DNA from: Tiliqua scincoides
Taxonomy: Eukaryota; Chordata; Lepidosauria; Squamata; Scincidae
Length of the DNA: 64,000 nucleotides
Assembly (NCBI RefSeq): GCF_035046505.1
Contig: NC_089822.1
Coordinates: 95,137,659 to 95,201,658 of the forward strand
Reading direction: 5' to 3'
The position numbers and the translations under genes were made by a program. Shown in pieces: positions 42,164 through 52,829 of the stretch. Below the pieces are notes generated by a model, which was not told the origin of the DNA, made no database searches, and worked only from the letters and a program-made list of their open reading frames with translations. Every line of letters begins with the position of its first letter. Position 1 is the stretch's first letter.

Positions 42164-43102
42164 TTCTCTTAGTCTTAAGCCAAGCACTTTTAAGTCTTTT
42201 TTATTTCCAGCAGAGAGTTAAGCACATGCTTAACGGTACCAAGTGTGCCCTAACTCCCATCCCATCTCCTTCCCTGAATACCTGTTTAGATTGGAATCCA
42301 GGCTCTCCTTTAGATTCACTCGCAACATGCTGGTGCTTCCTTCCAAGATATTCAGCCTTGGTGCCTTGAATTTGCCAGCCCCATTCATCTGAAGCTTCAG
42401 TCTGGTCCCTAGAAGTCTACTCAGCAGATCTGAACTGGTATACATTTGTCTCTCCCTCCCCCAAACTCATCATCAGTTTTTTGCATGTGCCAGTTGGCCT
42501 CGTTGTCTCTTTTCCTATCTGTCTTCCCTGTTTCTTGGTCTGAACTGTACTAACTGTAGTCAGGACCTTGCAAAGGATCCCTTCTTCACTGGATTTTTCC
42601 CCTTCCCCTAAGTTCAATTTTATTGACTGGCGCACCAAACTCCAGCTGTTCTCACTTCTGCCCACTTCCAGGATATTGAAGTCTTAGTCAAGAAGACTGA
42701 ACAGTCAAGAATCAAGTCCCCAGCTGGAATTCCAGGCCGAGCTAACCAACTTACCCAAAGACCCTCCTCATCACTTCCTTCTCTATCATAGCTAATACTA
42801 CCACCCTTCCTGTTTCTCCCCATAGGACTTTTCCTCTGTCCCTCCCGCTCTCTCTTGAGCCTTGCCTCTTTGAGTAACCCTGGGTGCTCCTGGAAAATTC
42901 AGAACCTTGCATACATTCTGCATCTTCCCTCAATGTCTTCTTGCTAATTTATTAATATTTATCATATTTATGTCCCATCTGTCCTCTAAAAGAGACATTC
43001 AGAGTGACGAGCAATGCTCATGGGTGTCATTACCCCTTCCTCAGTAAACAGATTGTTTTGTAGCAATTTGGGCTCCAGGTCTCCTCCTTTCCCAACATCA
43101 AT
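42164..43102. other. Intergenic, unassigned
   Basis: No gene was recognised. TTTATCATATTTATGTCCCA near 42958 may be a worn LINE tail on the minus strand. Confidence 0.35.
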
Positions 43103-43105
43103 TAA

Positions 43106-43192
43106 GGCCACAATCCCTACCACAGTTACGAGGTACTAAGCTCCACTGAACATCATGAAATGTTTCTGAGTAGGTACACACAGGCTTACACC
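43106..43192. mobile_element. Worn palindromic TNA-target element
   Basis: TAA then GGCCACAATCCCTACCACAG, a core GCTCCACTGAACATCATGAA and TTCTGAGTAGGTACACACAG. The right end is degraded. Confidence 0.5.
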
Positions 43193-44889
43193 GTCCATGG
43201 TCTAGTTTCACCTTAAAGCCATCCGGCTTCCACTTGAGAATGGAAACCACTCTTTTTAAAATAGGAAGAGATCTGCTAAACCTCTCTACGCAGTAAAATT
43301 TATTACTTACACAGCTCCATTTTTTAAAGACCAAAGCTTGTGCTGGTGCTGCTTCATGCATTTTTTAGTTTATGGAGAAGTGACTCCATATTTTTTTTAA
43401 TGTGCCTTAACAGCAGCAAAAGAGGAAGGCAGGAAAGATTTAGGGTCATAATGAGCCCCAGGAGTGCCAGTCTTGAAGGGGTACAGCTTCAGTGATGTCT
43501 TGAGTTCATTCAAGGCTGGACAGGGCAGCAGCAACAGCAGCTCATGCATTTTGCAGTGGGTTTTCAACCCAGAATTGAAATCCTCATTATTATCTTTGTC
43601 TGTACCTGTGAGCTCCCTTACCCTCTCTCCTTCATCTTATCTCCTCCCTTGCCTCACGCTGCCTGCCTGCTCAGTGTCCCGGATGCTGGGGAAGGGGTGC
43701 CAGCATGCAGGTGGTGGTGGCATCAGAACTTCCTGTACCTCCAGACCTGGCCACAGCAGAGACAGACGGCAGACTCAGGACTGAGTCTCAGTAGTGAGAG
43801 TCGGGAGCTGGAGAGCACTTGAATATCTTCTGAATTGCTCCCCTCCATCCCTGGGAGAGTAGTATTGCTGACTGCAAGAGACCCCTGGAGAATTTGCAAC
43901 TTTACTGCTCAGGGTAGGGTCCTGGAGCCCAGATGCAATGACACTGCAAGCCAGACGCTGTTCATGAACTGATAATTGCTGCTATTTCTTCTTTCGTCAC
44001 AAACAGCACACAAAGGGGAAGGTGCCCAGAAGAATATTCAAACATATATCTGGCTGGTCTGTCCAGCCATATCCCATAATCCCCTGGAGATTTCTAATAC
44101 TTTGGTATTCATGAATGCCGCATAATTCCCAAATAGTCGTCTTTCATGCCAGTTCTTCTCACCAGCCCCAAAGCAAAGTTCCTCTTGTCATTTTTATTAA
44201 AACATTTTACCTCCCTTCTAAACTGGCAGTTTACAAAAAACAAACATTTGTTTAATAATCCAACGTAATATAAGACAGAGCAAAGGGGGGGGGGGAAATC
44301 TAATAATCTATTTTGTTCTGTTTGGAAAGAAATAACATAACTCTGGTGCTAAAAAATGTTACCAATGGACCTGGAAAGATGCCAATGGTTAAACTCCCTC
44401 AGGGACTCCATTCCATAATCTGCAGGCTGTGGCTTTCTCAACTTCCTGTCCTGAGGGAACACAAAGCCAGATCTTACCAGATAATGTCATTTGGTGTGGG
44501 GCTCATGTGGCAAAGGCCATTATTTTGATTGGATACCACGAAGAGCTTCTAAAAGGCCAAAAGGCACCTTTGCTTTCTTGTAAGGTCTGTTTGTCACAGA
44601 GGTGAAAAAACATATATATATGGGACTGCATCACTTCAGAGGGGAGATGGCAGCTCACATGGTTGGATGCTCCTTCACTCTCACACACAAACGCTATCCC
44701 TTGGATGAAAACAAGAAGGAAGCTAAGTTGGAATCCTCCCCCCGCCCGCCCCCAGCATCTCATTTTCTATGTGGAGGGAATGTTTTTGCATGGAAGAATA
44801 TTCAGTCATGTAAGAGCCTACAGGCTGAAATGGTACAGCTAAAGCACAGACTTGCTACCTCAGTGAGACCTAGATCTTAGCCCAGCATT
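43193..44889. other. Intergenic, unassigned
   Basis: No gene was recognised. A G run lies at 44285-44295. TTACCTCCCTTCTAAACTGG near 44210 may be a worn LINE tail. Confidence 0.35.
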
Positions 44890-45270
44890 ACGCACTCACC
44901 TCTTCCCTGTCTTTGCACCCACAGTGGCGGCCAACTTCCCCAGTTCTGCACCTAGGGGAAAGGTCCATGATGCTGCTTCCCCCGCATGCAAAGCAGCCCC
45001 CCCCCCCCACTCACCACAGTGATATGGAGCCTTGCACAACTCCAGGACCAACTGGGAAGCATTCTGAGGCTTCCTCAGGGTCTTAAACCGCACTCCCGGA
45101 AAACCAGAAGTGCCATTTCTGACCTCATCGGGAGCCTCAGAGAGGCTTCCTGCATGGTCCTAGAGCTGCATGGACCTAGCACCTGGACCATTCACCCCAT
45201 TCACCAAGTGCTAGGTTCACTGCTGACCCATAGCACTTTTGTCAATCACTGCTGTGCTGGCTGCAGAATA
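44890..45270. mobile_element. Unclassified repeat, related to 57420-57640
   Basis: It shares with 57420-57640, in order, GCACAACTCCA, CTTCTGAAAG/TTCTGAGGC, GGAAAACCAGAAG/GGAAAACCGGAAG, TCGGGAGCCTCA and GGTCCTA. No terminal repeats could be fixed. The 57-kb copy may sit in a larger hAT-like element. Confidence 0.45.
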
Positions 45271-45449
45271 TAGGAGCCATTGGAGAAAACACCTTCATTT
45301 CACCCGATCTAATTTATGCACCTTAAAGATGGGATGGGGAGTATAGAAATTGTTACAAATTGCTACCAGTCTCATACTGCTACAGATTCCCAGAGTGCCC
45401 AATGATGAAACAAAAAGAGCCAGAGTCTTGGGGTTCTGGCAATTGCCAG

Positions 45450-45961
45450 ACTGACAGCCTGAGCCAGAACAGCCAGTGCTGGCCCTCTGTGGGCACTGAG
45501 TGTTGCAAACATGTCATTAGGGATGTCTGCGATGCTCAGTGCTGGGTCAGCGTTAGCTCAGCACCAGTTTGCATTCAGTCAGCATCAGCCAGAGGCCTGT
45601 CACGCCACTCAGAGCTTGTCCCTTGCTCCGGGTGGCAGAGAGGTGACTGGGGGGGGGCGTTCTGTGGTGGGAGGAGAGCAGGAGCAGCGTGGTAGTGAGC
45701 GGGACTAGAGGAGCTCTTCTCCACCGTATCCAGATTGGGCCTCCTGGCCCAACATGTGGCCTCTCAACTCTGCACCGGCTAAATAGCTGGTGCAGACTTG
45801 AGTAGCCCCATTGCGGGGCCTGCTTCCTTACCTAGGGGAAGGGGACAAATGTCCCCTTACCCTGAGGAGCCACCAGCGGCTGCCCGGTGAGCACTGGATG
45901 CAACGGCAGTCATTTTGATGCCGCTGCTCCTGTGGGCACCGGGCAGCTCAGGATTGGGCTG
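45450..45961. mobile_element. GC-rich palindromic repeat, about 510 bp
   Basis: The right end is CTCAGGATTGGGCTG; the left end near 45450 is worn. The internal arm GTTGCAAACATGTCATTAGG lies at 45503-45522, where relatives have GTTGCAAACGTGCC. It includes GGGGACAAATGTCCCCTTAC, another small palindrome. Confidence 0.5.
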
Positions 45962-46196
45962 CCCATCACACTGTCTAGAATTGAGCAGGGATTTCTGAAA
46001 CCAACTTGTTTCTCGACAGTGGTTTGAAGATAAATATTCTCCTCTAAGCTCCCTTTATAATTGTGCCTTGATTTCCTCCCTCACTAAATCAATACGTGCA
46101 ATTAAGCCTCATAAACATTTAAATACACTAATTTACTGGCACCGGGGGAGGGGCGAGAAAAACCTCTTATCCCAAGGTTTCTTGATGAGGAATCAC

Positions 46197-46198
<2 letters not shown>

Positions 46199-46229
<31 letters not shown>
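46199..46229. repeat. (TG)n microsatellite
   Basis: About 15 TG units. Confidence 0.95.
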
Positions 46230-46232
<3 letters not shown>

Positions 46233-46795
46233 CTTTTCTTTCATTCTTTTTTTCCTCCTTGCACCACACACTCCATTTCTCCTATGCGAGCATATAGAGC
46301 AGCCTTTAATGTTCAAGCTGTTTAAACCCTCCTTGGAAGTGAATATTATACCTCTTAGGCCAGGCACTATAACAGCATAGCCTGGATAATGTTCGCCATT
46401 ATCTCTTTCATTTATTTTTCATTAGAAACATCCTTGTCTCAAGCCTCCTTTAATGGATATACTATAAGAAATGAGTTACTGGAAAGTAAGAGATCAGCAC
46501 CAGGAATATGGTGTAGTTTTTATGTTCTGCATTTGCTCATCTCCTTCCGCTACTCCCTTTAAGTGGCATTGCGGTGAATTTTGTCGTGCCGTTCCCCACA
46601 ACCACATCCCACTAAAACTGTGCAACAACAGCAGCAAAAACCTTTAAGTTTCTTACTTAGTGTTTTATTTTCTAAAGCTATTATCCTGTAATTTATGGGT
46701 AACAGCATGCTGGTTGCAAGGCTGCCTTTGAAGACAGTCTGAAAACTGTAGTTTGTGCTTAATGCGGCCACTGTGTGGTTGCTGGGGTTTGTCAG
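46230..46795. other. Intergenic, unassigned
   Basis: No gene or repeat family was recognised. Confidence 0.35.
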
Positions 46796-47316
46796 TTTAA
46801 CTCAGTTGGGCTGCTGCTTCAGCAGCTATACTGGCTGCCGGTTCATTTCCGGGCACAATTCAAAGTGCTAGTTTTGACTTTTAAAGCCCTTCGTGGCTCG
46901 GGACCAGGATATTTGAGGGACCTCCTCCTTCCATACAATTCTACTCATCCTCTCAGGCCATCAGAGGGTGTCCTACTGTGCCTCAATTGACAGTGGTGGA
47001 GGGGGATGATGGACAGAAATAGGACCTTCTTGGTGGTGGCATCTTGATTATAGAATTCCCTCCCCCTGGAATTAAGAATGGCTGTCTCTTCGGAGATCTT
47101 TGGTTGGGAGCTTGAGACTTTTTTTTTTTAATTTAGGAAGGCGTTTGATTGCCGACATCTAGGGCTTGCACTTTTAATGCACAGATCCAGTAGGATCCAG
47201 TTCTGTTTTATTGTTCTAATCATTTTCATGTTTTTAACGTTTTAATATTTTAAATTTATAATCTGCACTGGTGTTTTATCTTGTAAACTACCTGGAACAT
47301 GGAGAAAGGCAGGGTA
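46796..47316 (+). mobile_element. L2-like LINE, 3' end
   Basis: One frame reads LQQLYWLPVHFRAQFKVLVL then TFKALRGSGPGYLRDLLLP, a good match to the L2 reverse transcriptase C-terminus. A 3' UTR follows and ends in AAAGGCAGGGTATAAATAAA, running into a TAAA repeat. 5'-truncated and broken; better preserved than the copies at 5 and 38 kb. Confidence 0.8.

Positions 47317-47362
<46 letters not shown>
47317..47362. repeat. (TAAA)n tail of the L2 element
   Basis: About 11 TAAA units directly follow the LINE 3' end and are its usual tail type. Confidence 0.92.
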
Positions 47363-47366
<4 letters not shown>

Positions 47367-47867
47367 TCCTGGGGCAAGTCCTGTTGAACACTGAGCAATT
47401 CACTCCTGCTAGACGCATCACATCCTACTCTCGGAACAAGTAAAGAATAGGGGAGGATCAGGCTGTGTCTCTTGAGGCCTCCAACAAAATGAAGTAAACA
47501 AGCCCCCTGTCCCTGGAAGACATGATCCAGTGTTACCTTCTCTTTTTCCATCTAACACCTGCCTGCCTTTCTATCATCCATCTGCAGTTGGGAACAGAGC
47601 AGCCTAGGGCTCTTATGCCTCTAGACAAGTTTCAGTTTGCTTTGAGTTGAGCCTCGGCTCAGGTCCTTTTAAAAAAAAATGTCAAAGGCATCACCTGAGT
47701 GCTCTTACAGATGACATAACTGCTCCCGCTGTAGGAGGAGGCTCCTGGTGCTCTGCTCCCCACAGCGCCCCCCCCAACTACACCCCAGTTTCCTTTGCCA
47801 TCACAAAGGAGGGTGCTTCCAGGTAGGATTGTCACCCATTCATAACTTCGAGAGCTCTGTCCATAAT
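47363..47867. other. Intergenic, unassigned
   Basis: No gene or repeat family was recognised. Confidence 0.35.
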
Positions 47868-47875
47868 ATTGTAAA

Positions 47876-48056
47876 ACTGGGGCAGCCAACCTTTCAACTT
47901 CAGGGCTCCTGGATCTTTAACAATTGTGTGGAGGAGGGAATTTCAGCAGGTACAGTTTGTCATCTGTGAGATGACCAAATGCACCTGCTGAAATCCCCTC
48001 CTCCACACAATTGTTAAAGGTCCAGGAGCCCTGAAGTTGAAAGGTTGGCTGCCCCT
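47876..48056. mobile_element. Palindromic hAT-like element, uninterrupted copy
   Basis: The arms GGGGCAGCCAACCTTTCAAC and GTTGAAAGGTTGGCTGCCCC are almost perfect complements, as are CTCCTGGATCTTTAACAATT and AATTGTTAAAGGTCCAGGAG. The flanks ATTGTAAA (47868-47875) and ACTGTAAA (48057-48064) match at 7 of 8. It serves as the unoccupied version of 32643-33139. Confidence 0.85.
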
Positions 48057-48164
48057 ACTGTAAATAGAAAATTTAGAGCTACTTAATATATTGCATGTTT
48101 AGCTGCACCTCTAAGGACGCTGACTCGACTGTGCACACTGCAAGAGCCAAAGGGATGCATGCAA

Positions 48165-48258
48165 GATCATGCCAGCCATTGAGTCAGACCATCAGTCTAT
48201 CTAGTGTGGTATAGTCCATGTTGATTGGCATCAGCTTCCCAGGGTTCTTCTGCTTGCA
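48165..48258 (-). mobile_element. tRNA-headed SINE, tail fragment
   Basis: CATTGAGTCAGACCATCAGT, CTATCTAGTGTGG and CAGCTTCCCAGGGTTCTTCT match the complement of the tail of the SINE seen at 21085 (ATGGATCTATGGTCTGA). The head is absent. Confidence 0.45.
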
Positions 48259-48278
48259 AAAAAGAAATAGGAGTCTTA

Positions 48279-48358
48279 CAGCACAATCCTATGCATGTCG
48301 ACTCACACATAAATCTCACTGTATTTAATCGGGCTTACTCCCAGGAAAGTGTGTAGCC
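48279..48358. mobile_element. 80-bp palindromic TNA-target element
   Basis: It begins CAGCACAATCCTATGCATG and ends CAGGAAAGTGTGTAGCC. The flanks are TTA (48276-48278) and TTA (48359-48361), an exact TNA duplication. Confidence 0.75.
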
Positions 48359-48361
48359 TTA

Positions 48362-48821
48362 GCAAGCCTCTTGCACATGGCACACTACATCACAATTTGT
48401 ATACACTTGCACTAAGGAATACTATTTGGGGATAATACTTGCTTTGCTAAGTAATGCCATTATTGTTTGAAGGTGGGTTGTTTTTTTAAACCTTAGAGCA
48501 GACTTAACCTTCTCAGACTTTTTAGGCTTAAAGAGCTGCCCACAAATCAAATACCACCATCCCAAGCAGGAAGAAAGATCTTGCCCTAGTCCTTTGCCAC
48601 ACCTGCACAGTTTCTGTTTGTAGGGAGCTTTTATTGCAGGGTAGTGTTAGAGAATGTGACCACCCACCTGCAGTCTGAAGTGATACAGTCCGTCATAGCT
48701 CTTTGGCTTTCTACTACTGCATGTCGAGACCAGGCCAAACCCTACTTTTCAACAGCTGATTGTAGAGAGGGGTTGGTGGCAGTGGGCAAGCTATGTTGTA
48801 GGGAAACCATGTGCCATGAAC
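48362..48821. other. Intergenic, unassigned
   Basis: No gene or repeat family was recognised. Confidence 0.35.
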
Positions 48822-49120
48822 ACAGAATCGTACAGTTGGAAGGGACCCACAAGTTCATCTAGTCCAACCCCTGGCCTGTAGTAGGAAATCCTCCTAGAGC
48901 ATCTCCAGCGGGTGCCAGTTGAGCCTCTGCTTGAAGATGTCCAGTGAGGTAGAATCTACCACCTCCCTCGGTAAATCTTTCCACTGGCAAACCGCCTTTA
49001 CCGTCAGAAATTTCTTCCCGATTTCCAACCAGAATACCCTCTCTCGCAGTTTGTGCCCATTCAATTTGTACCCTTGGTAAGTTCCTGAGGAACCCAGCAC
49101 ACAGCTTGAAAGCCATGGCG
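48822..49120 (-). mobile_element. CR1-like LINE 3' end (second subfamily)
   Basis: On the minus strand, GKKFLTVKAVCQWKDLPREV then VDSTSLDIFKQRLNWHPLEM corresponds to the end of CR1 ORF2. A 3' UTR with GTTGGACTAGATGAACTTGT and GGGTCCCTTCCAACTGTACG, the CR1 'TTGGAAGGGACC' signature, follows. It is a different subfamily from the 59-62 kb copies. Confidence 0.75.
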
Positions 49121-49123
49121 TTT

Positions 49124-49197
49124 AGCCCGTTTCTGCCCCACAGGTGTACACATTTTATCCTTGTTGCGTATATGCAACGTTGGGCAGAAATGGCTAA
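49124..49197. mobile_element. Palindromic mini-element, CATTTCTGCCCA family
   Basis: GCCCGTTTCTGCCCCACAGG pairs with GTTGGGCAGAAATGGC around GTGTACACATTTTATCC. The flanks TTTA and TAAA are complementary, as in the TTAA-flanked relatives. Confidence 0.6.
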
Positions 49198-50125
49198 AAT
49201 AATGACTTCAGAATGTTCATGTTTAGTCCTGAAACCTAAGATCACTCGCCCTTAAAGTCTGGTTTACATACACACAATTCAGCTGTCAGGAAAGGTGTGG
49301 TATTGTAATCCATAGTATAAAGCATCTCATCCTAAAATAGAACTGGAAAAGAAAAAGAGGAGATGATGTGTGAAAGCATGTTCCGAAGGCACAAAACCTC
49401 CAAAGGAAGAAGAACTGCAAATGCATTGATTTAAGACCATCGCCGCATCGTCTCCAAAGGCACAGACTACCTCCCATTCTGCTCTGGCAACATTCGCACA
49501 CTCTCTCCCCCAGAGCTGAGAACTTGCTGCAGAGGCAGGGGAGAGAGCAAGCTATTTTTTGGGCATGGTTCCTGTGGAACTAATCAGAGGTTGCCTCTGC
49601 GGAGTCACTTGTTCTAGCCCCTAGCTGGCTGCTCATTACATGCTTGCAGGGTGTGCGCACAAGCTGAGCCATCAGGAAAAGCAACAGGAGTCCCCATGAA
49701 TACAAGGGCCAACAGCAAAAGCACAGAAACAGAAACCAAGATGACATTAAACGCTTCAAACCCCCACAAGGACTGGGGGGAAAAAATAGGGGAACCTATT
49801 GAAACAGATTGTTTTTATTGTACGTTAGGTCTATGGGAGCACAGAAGCATTACACAGGAATTGTAGAATGTAGCATTAATCGCTCCAGGACTGCTGTACT
49901 ATATTCACAAACCGTTTTTAGAACCTATTCTTTTCCCCCCCTGAAATTTCTAGACTCTGCAGCCTGGCTTTGGTATTACAGAATCTTCACAGCAGCATCA
50001 ATCATTTAGAGTCAAATCGAGTTCCAGGGTCGATTTTCTTGTAAGAGACTATTGGAGGTTTATGGAGTTTTTGTGACATCTGCTTTATTTAATTTTTTTC
50101 ACAAAGCTACAAATTTAGCAGGGGG

Positions 50126-50127
<2 letters not shown>
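49198..50127. other. Intergenic, unassigned
   Basis: No gene or repeat family was recognised. Confidence 0.35.

Positions 50128-50169
<42 letters not shown>
50128..50169. repeat. (AG)n microsatellite
   Basis: About 20 AG units after a G run. Confidence 0.95.
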
Positions 50170-50171
<2 letters not shown>

Positions 50172-50348
50172 CCATAAAGTAAGCCTTTAACAGAGTGTCA
50201 GTTCCCCCAGAAGCAAACAGCATACTCTTGGATCCCTTCTGTCCTCACCTCAAGAATTCTCCTTGCCAACCAGCTGCAAAATGTCAGATTTTTGTCTTTT
50301 TTGCTGGCTCCAACAGGTGCCATACTGTTTCAATTGGCTTCAACATAC

Positions 50349-50620
50349 AGGGTTGGTCCATCCATGAGGCCAACTGAAGCTGTCTTCTCAGGCAGCAGAC
50401 TGGTGGGGGGGAGGGGTGCTCCTCGCCTACTTGGTCCCACTGCTCCTTCTGCTTCAGTTCCCTGGATTAGGAAACAGACAGTGAAAGAAAATGTGGAGGA
50501 GAGGGGAGTGCTGACCTAGAAGACTGGAGCACGGTAGGAACAGAGGCTGACACTTTATTAGGTAAGGACGGCACATTTGACATGCCACCTTAGGCACCGT
50601 CAGGTCTTGGGCTGGCCTTG
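50349..50620. mobile_element. Probable hAT-like element, 272 bp
   Basis: The ends CAGGGTTGGTCCATCC and CTTGGGCTGGCCTTG look like a worn inverted repeat (CAGGGnnGGnCC...GGnCCTTG). No good duplication is left. Related to 10668-10915. Confidence 0.45.
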
Positions 50621-51676
50621 CTAACACCAATAACGTGCAGTGAGTAGATGATAGCCACCAGCCATCCAGGCCATTCGGCAAGCATCTCTATTCAAAAGCC
50701 AGTTCTGCCCATCAAAAGAGAATGTTCGCAACTAGGCAATGCATGTAATTTGATGTGCCCCATTTCCTAGTTGATATTTCTCAACAAATATCAAAAACTC
50801 TCTAGCTGGAACTAACGTATGGTTTGCTAACTGCAGAACAGACGATAAGATTCTGCTGTATTCTGGGTATTCCCCCCCCCCCCCACACACACACAAAAGC
50901 AACAGGAAGTAAATGCAATCTTCATTTGCTTAGATTCTTATAAATGTGCAGAAGGTCCTTTTTGGTGCAGGCCCTTAAAGTGATCGACGGAGAACAAGGT
51001 ACCAGGCTTTGTAAGGAAAAGACGGTTTTTGAAAATGAGAAGGGAGAGAGTTCCACTTTGCAGTGAGGGGGAAGATTGTGTGTAGGAATCTAGAGAAAGC
51101 TTTGATACTGGGATACGAAACGGAAAGATTAAACGTTTTGTTTTCAAGGTACAGCAAATTCACCCGGTTCTTTTCAGGATCAGTACTGGAGCATTAGCGC
51201 TAAAAGCAAGACTTTGCAGCAAATGTCTGACAACTAATTAACTCTCAAGGGTACAAGATAAAGCTATCGTTTGTGAATATTTGAAGCCGGTGCACCAGCA
51301 CTGTTCCAGTACTATTAAAGGTAACACCGGAAGGAAACGTTGGAGGAGCCCACAGGATAATCGCAGGCTTTGACCGTGGGGCAGGGGAAGAAGCAGCCAC
51401 ACCCCAGTGGCTCCCACACCAGCAGTTGCACGGGTCGTAAGCACGGTGAAATAGGCAACCTTTCTAAAATTCCTTCTGGAAATGAAGCATGAAATACCCA
51501 TGAATGTTTGATACGTGCTTGCTATTAATAAGTTGGGTAGACCCGAGTTCATCTCCCACACACACGATGGCGTGTTTTAAACAGATGCAAAAAGAATAGT
51601 GAATGTTGTAATGGGTAATATTGGGTAATACTTACTGTGAAGCAGAGTCAGTTCTGAAAGAGCAGCTGCACATAAT
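50621..51676. other. Intergenic, unassigned
   Basis: No gene was recognised. A C run lies at 50873-50884. Confidence 0.35.
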
Positions 51677-51826
51677 GGTTGGCAACCTTCAGTCTCGAAA
51701 GACTATGGTATAAGCCCACAGCACCCGGTATTCCCAGGCGGTCTCCCATCCAAGTACTAACAGGGCCTGACCCTGCTTAGCTTCCAAGATCAGACAAGAT
51801 CAGGCATGTGCAGGGTAACAGTTGCT
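51677..51826 (-). mobile_element. 5S-rRNA-headed SINE
   Basis: On the minus strand it reads AGCAACTGTTACCCTGCACA, the 5S head (GATCTTGGAAGCTAAGCAGG, TTAGTACTTGGATGGGAGAC, GGAATACCGGGTGCTGTGGG) and the tail ATACCATAGTCTTTCGAGAC then TGAAGGTTGCCAACC. It is very close to the copy at 40813. The duplication is not clear. Confidence 0.9.
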
Positions 51827-52016
51827 GACATAGTTTAACGGGGAAAACAATTATTGCTAAGTGCCATTTAGCAAAGGCAGAGGGGTCTTACCTTTGTTAT
51901 TCAGACACGTGATTCTCTCTCAAGACGAACTGGGCAACAGACTGATTTCACACTCTGACTTTGATAGAAGCGATGAAATTAGTATATGGGGATTCCCTTT
52001 ATGATGTGTTACATGG

Positions 52017-52376
52017 CAGCAGCCCAAATGGAGCTACAGATCCAAACAGCCCTGCCCTGGAGAGGAGTTAGGATCTGGCCGAAGTGCCAGATTCTAGCTC
52101 CACCCCTCATTGTCCACCCATGAGCCTGCCCCGGAATGCCTCCATTCTGCCCTCCCACCAACCTCCCCAGGACCGCACACTGGTTGATGCAAGCTGGTGC
52201 ACCTACCTGTCCACCGGTGCTGCGGAGCCAGATTTGGCCTCTGGAGGCCGGCACACATCTGCACACCGGCCTACCTTCTCCTGTGGTGGCGCAGAAGTGC
52301 CTTACGGCACTTTTGCAACACCAGGAGGCTGGCACAAGGGACTTGTGCCAGCCTAGGGCACACTTTGGATTGCACC
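52017..52376. mobile_element. GC-rich palindromic repeat, about 360 bp
   Basis: It begins GCAGCCCAAATGGAGC and ends ACTTTGGATTGCACC. The hairpin GCAGAAGTGCC-TTAC-GGCACTTTTGC lies at 52291-52317. It is shorter than its relatives at 24659 and 45450. Confidence 0.55.
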
Positions 52377-52379
52377 ATT

Positions 52380-52829
52380 TAGTTTTTAAGCCCCGAGAAC
52401 TGAACAAAGATGCACCTTTTAAAATGGTGGATCTCTCATATTTCACAGCGGGAGACCAACTGTCCCTATTCACCCCAATACAGTGTCTCTTCTAGTGGCT
52501 ATTCGCTGGGGTTTCTTCTGCTTCTTTTTATATTGGGAGTCCTTTCAGAACAGGGGACCACTTATTTATGCTCTGTAAATTGCTTTGTGATCTTTTTTGT
52601 TGTTGTTATCATTGTTGAAAAGTGGTATATAAATATTTTTAATAATATCCAAGATCAGGCTTTTAAACATTGCTAAAATTTGCCTTCCCATGACTTGGGA
52701 GGTTCTGGGAAAGTTCTGAAAAGGAACTTTTGAATATATACTATTGTCAATCTGAAGTTCATTTCACTGATTCTCTTAGGATTGATGCTGAAATAGCTTG
52801 GTGGACACCCCTCCCATCTTTTTGTACCA
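52380..52829. other. Intergenic, possible LINE tail at 52560-52650
   Basis: TGTAAATTGCTTTGTGATCT and TTGAAAAGTGGTATATAAAT resemble the 3' tail of L2/CR1-like LINEs (ACCGCTTTG...AAGCGGTATATAAAT). Otherwise unassigned. Confidence 0.4.

Noticed and set aside
51677-51826. 5S rRNA gene on the minus strand
   Set aside because: 5S sequence runs directly into a SINE tail shared with other copies, and a 5' extension replaces the normal 5S start.
52009-52473. Minus-strand 154-codon frame
   Set aside because: Again lies over a GC-rich palindromic repeat, with Trp/Gly/Cys-rich composition and no family match.
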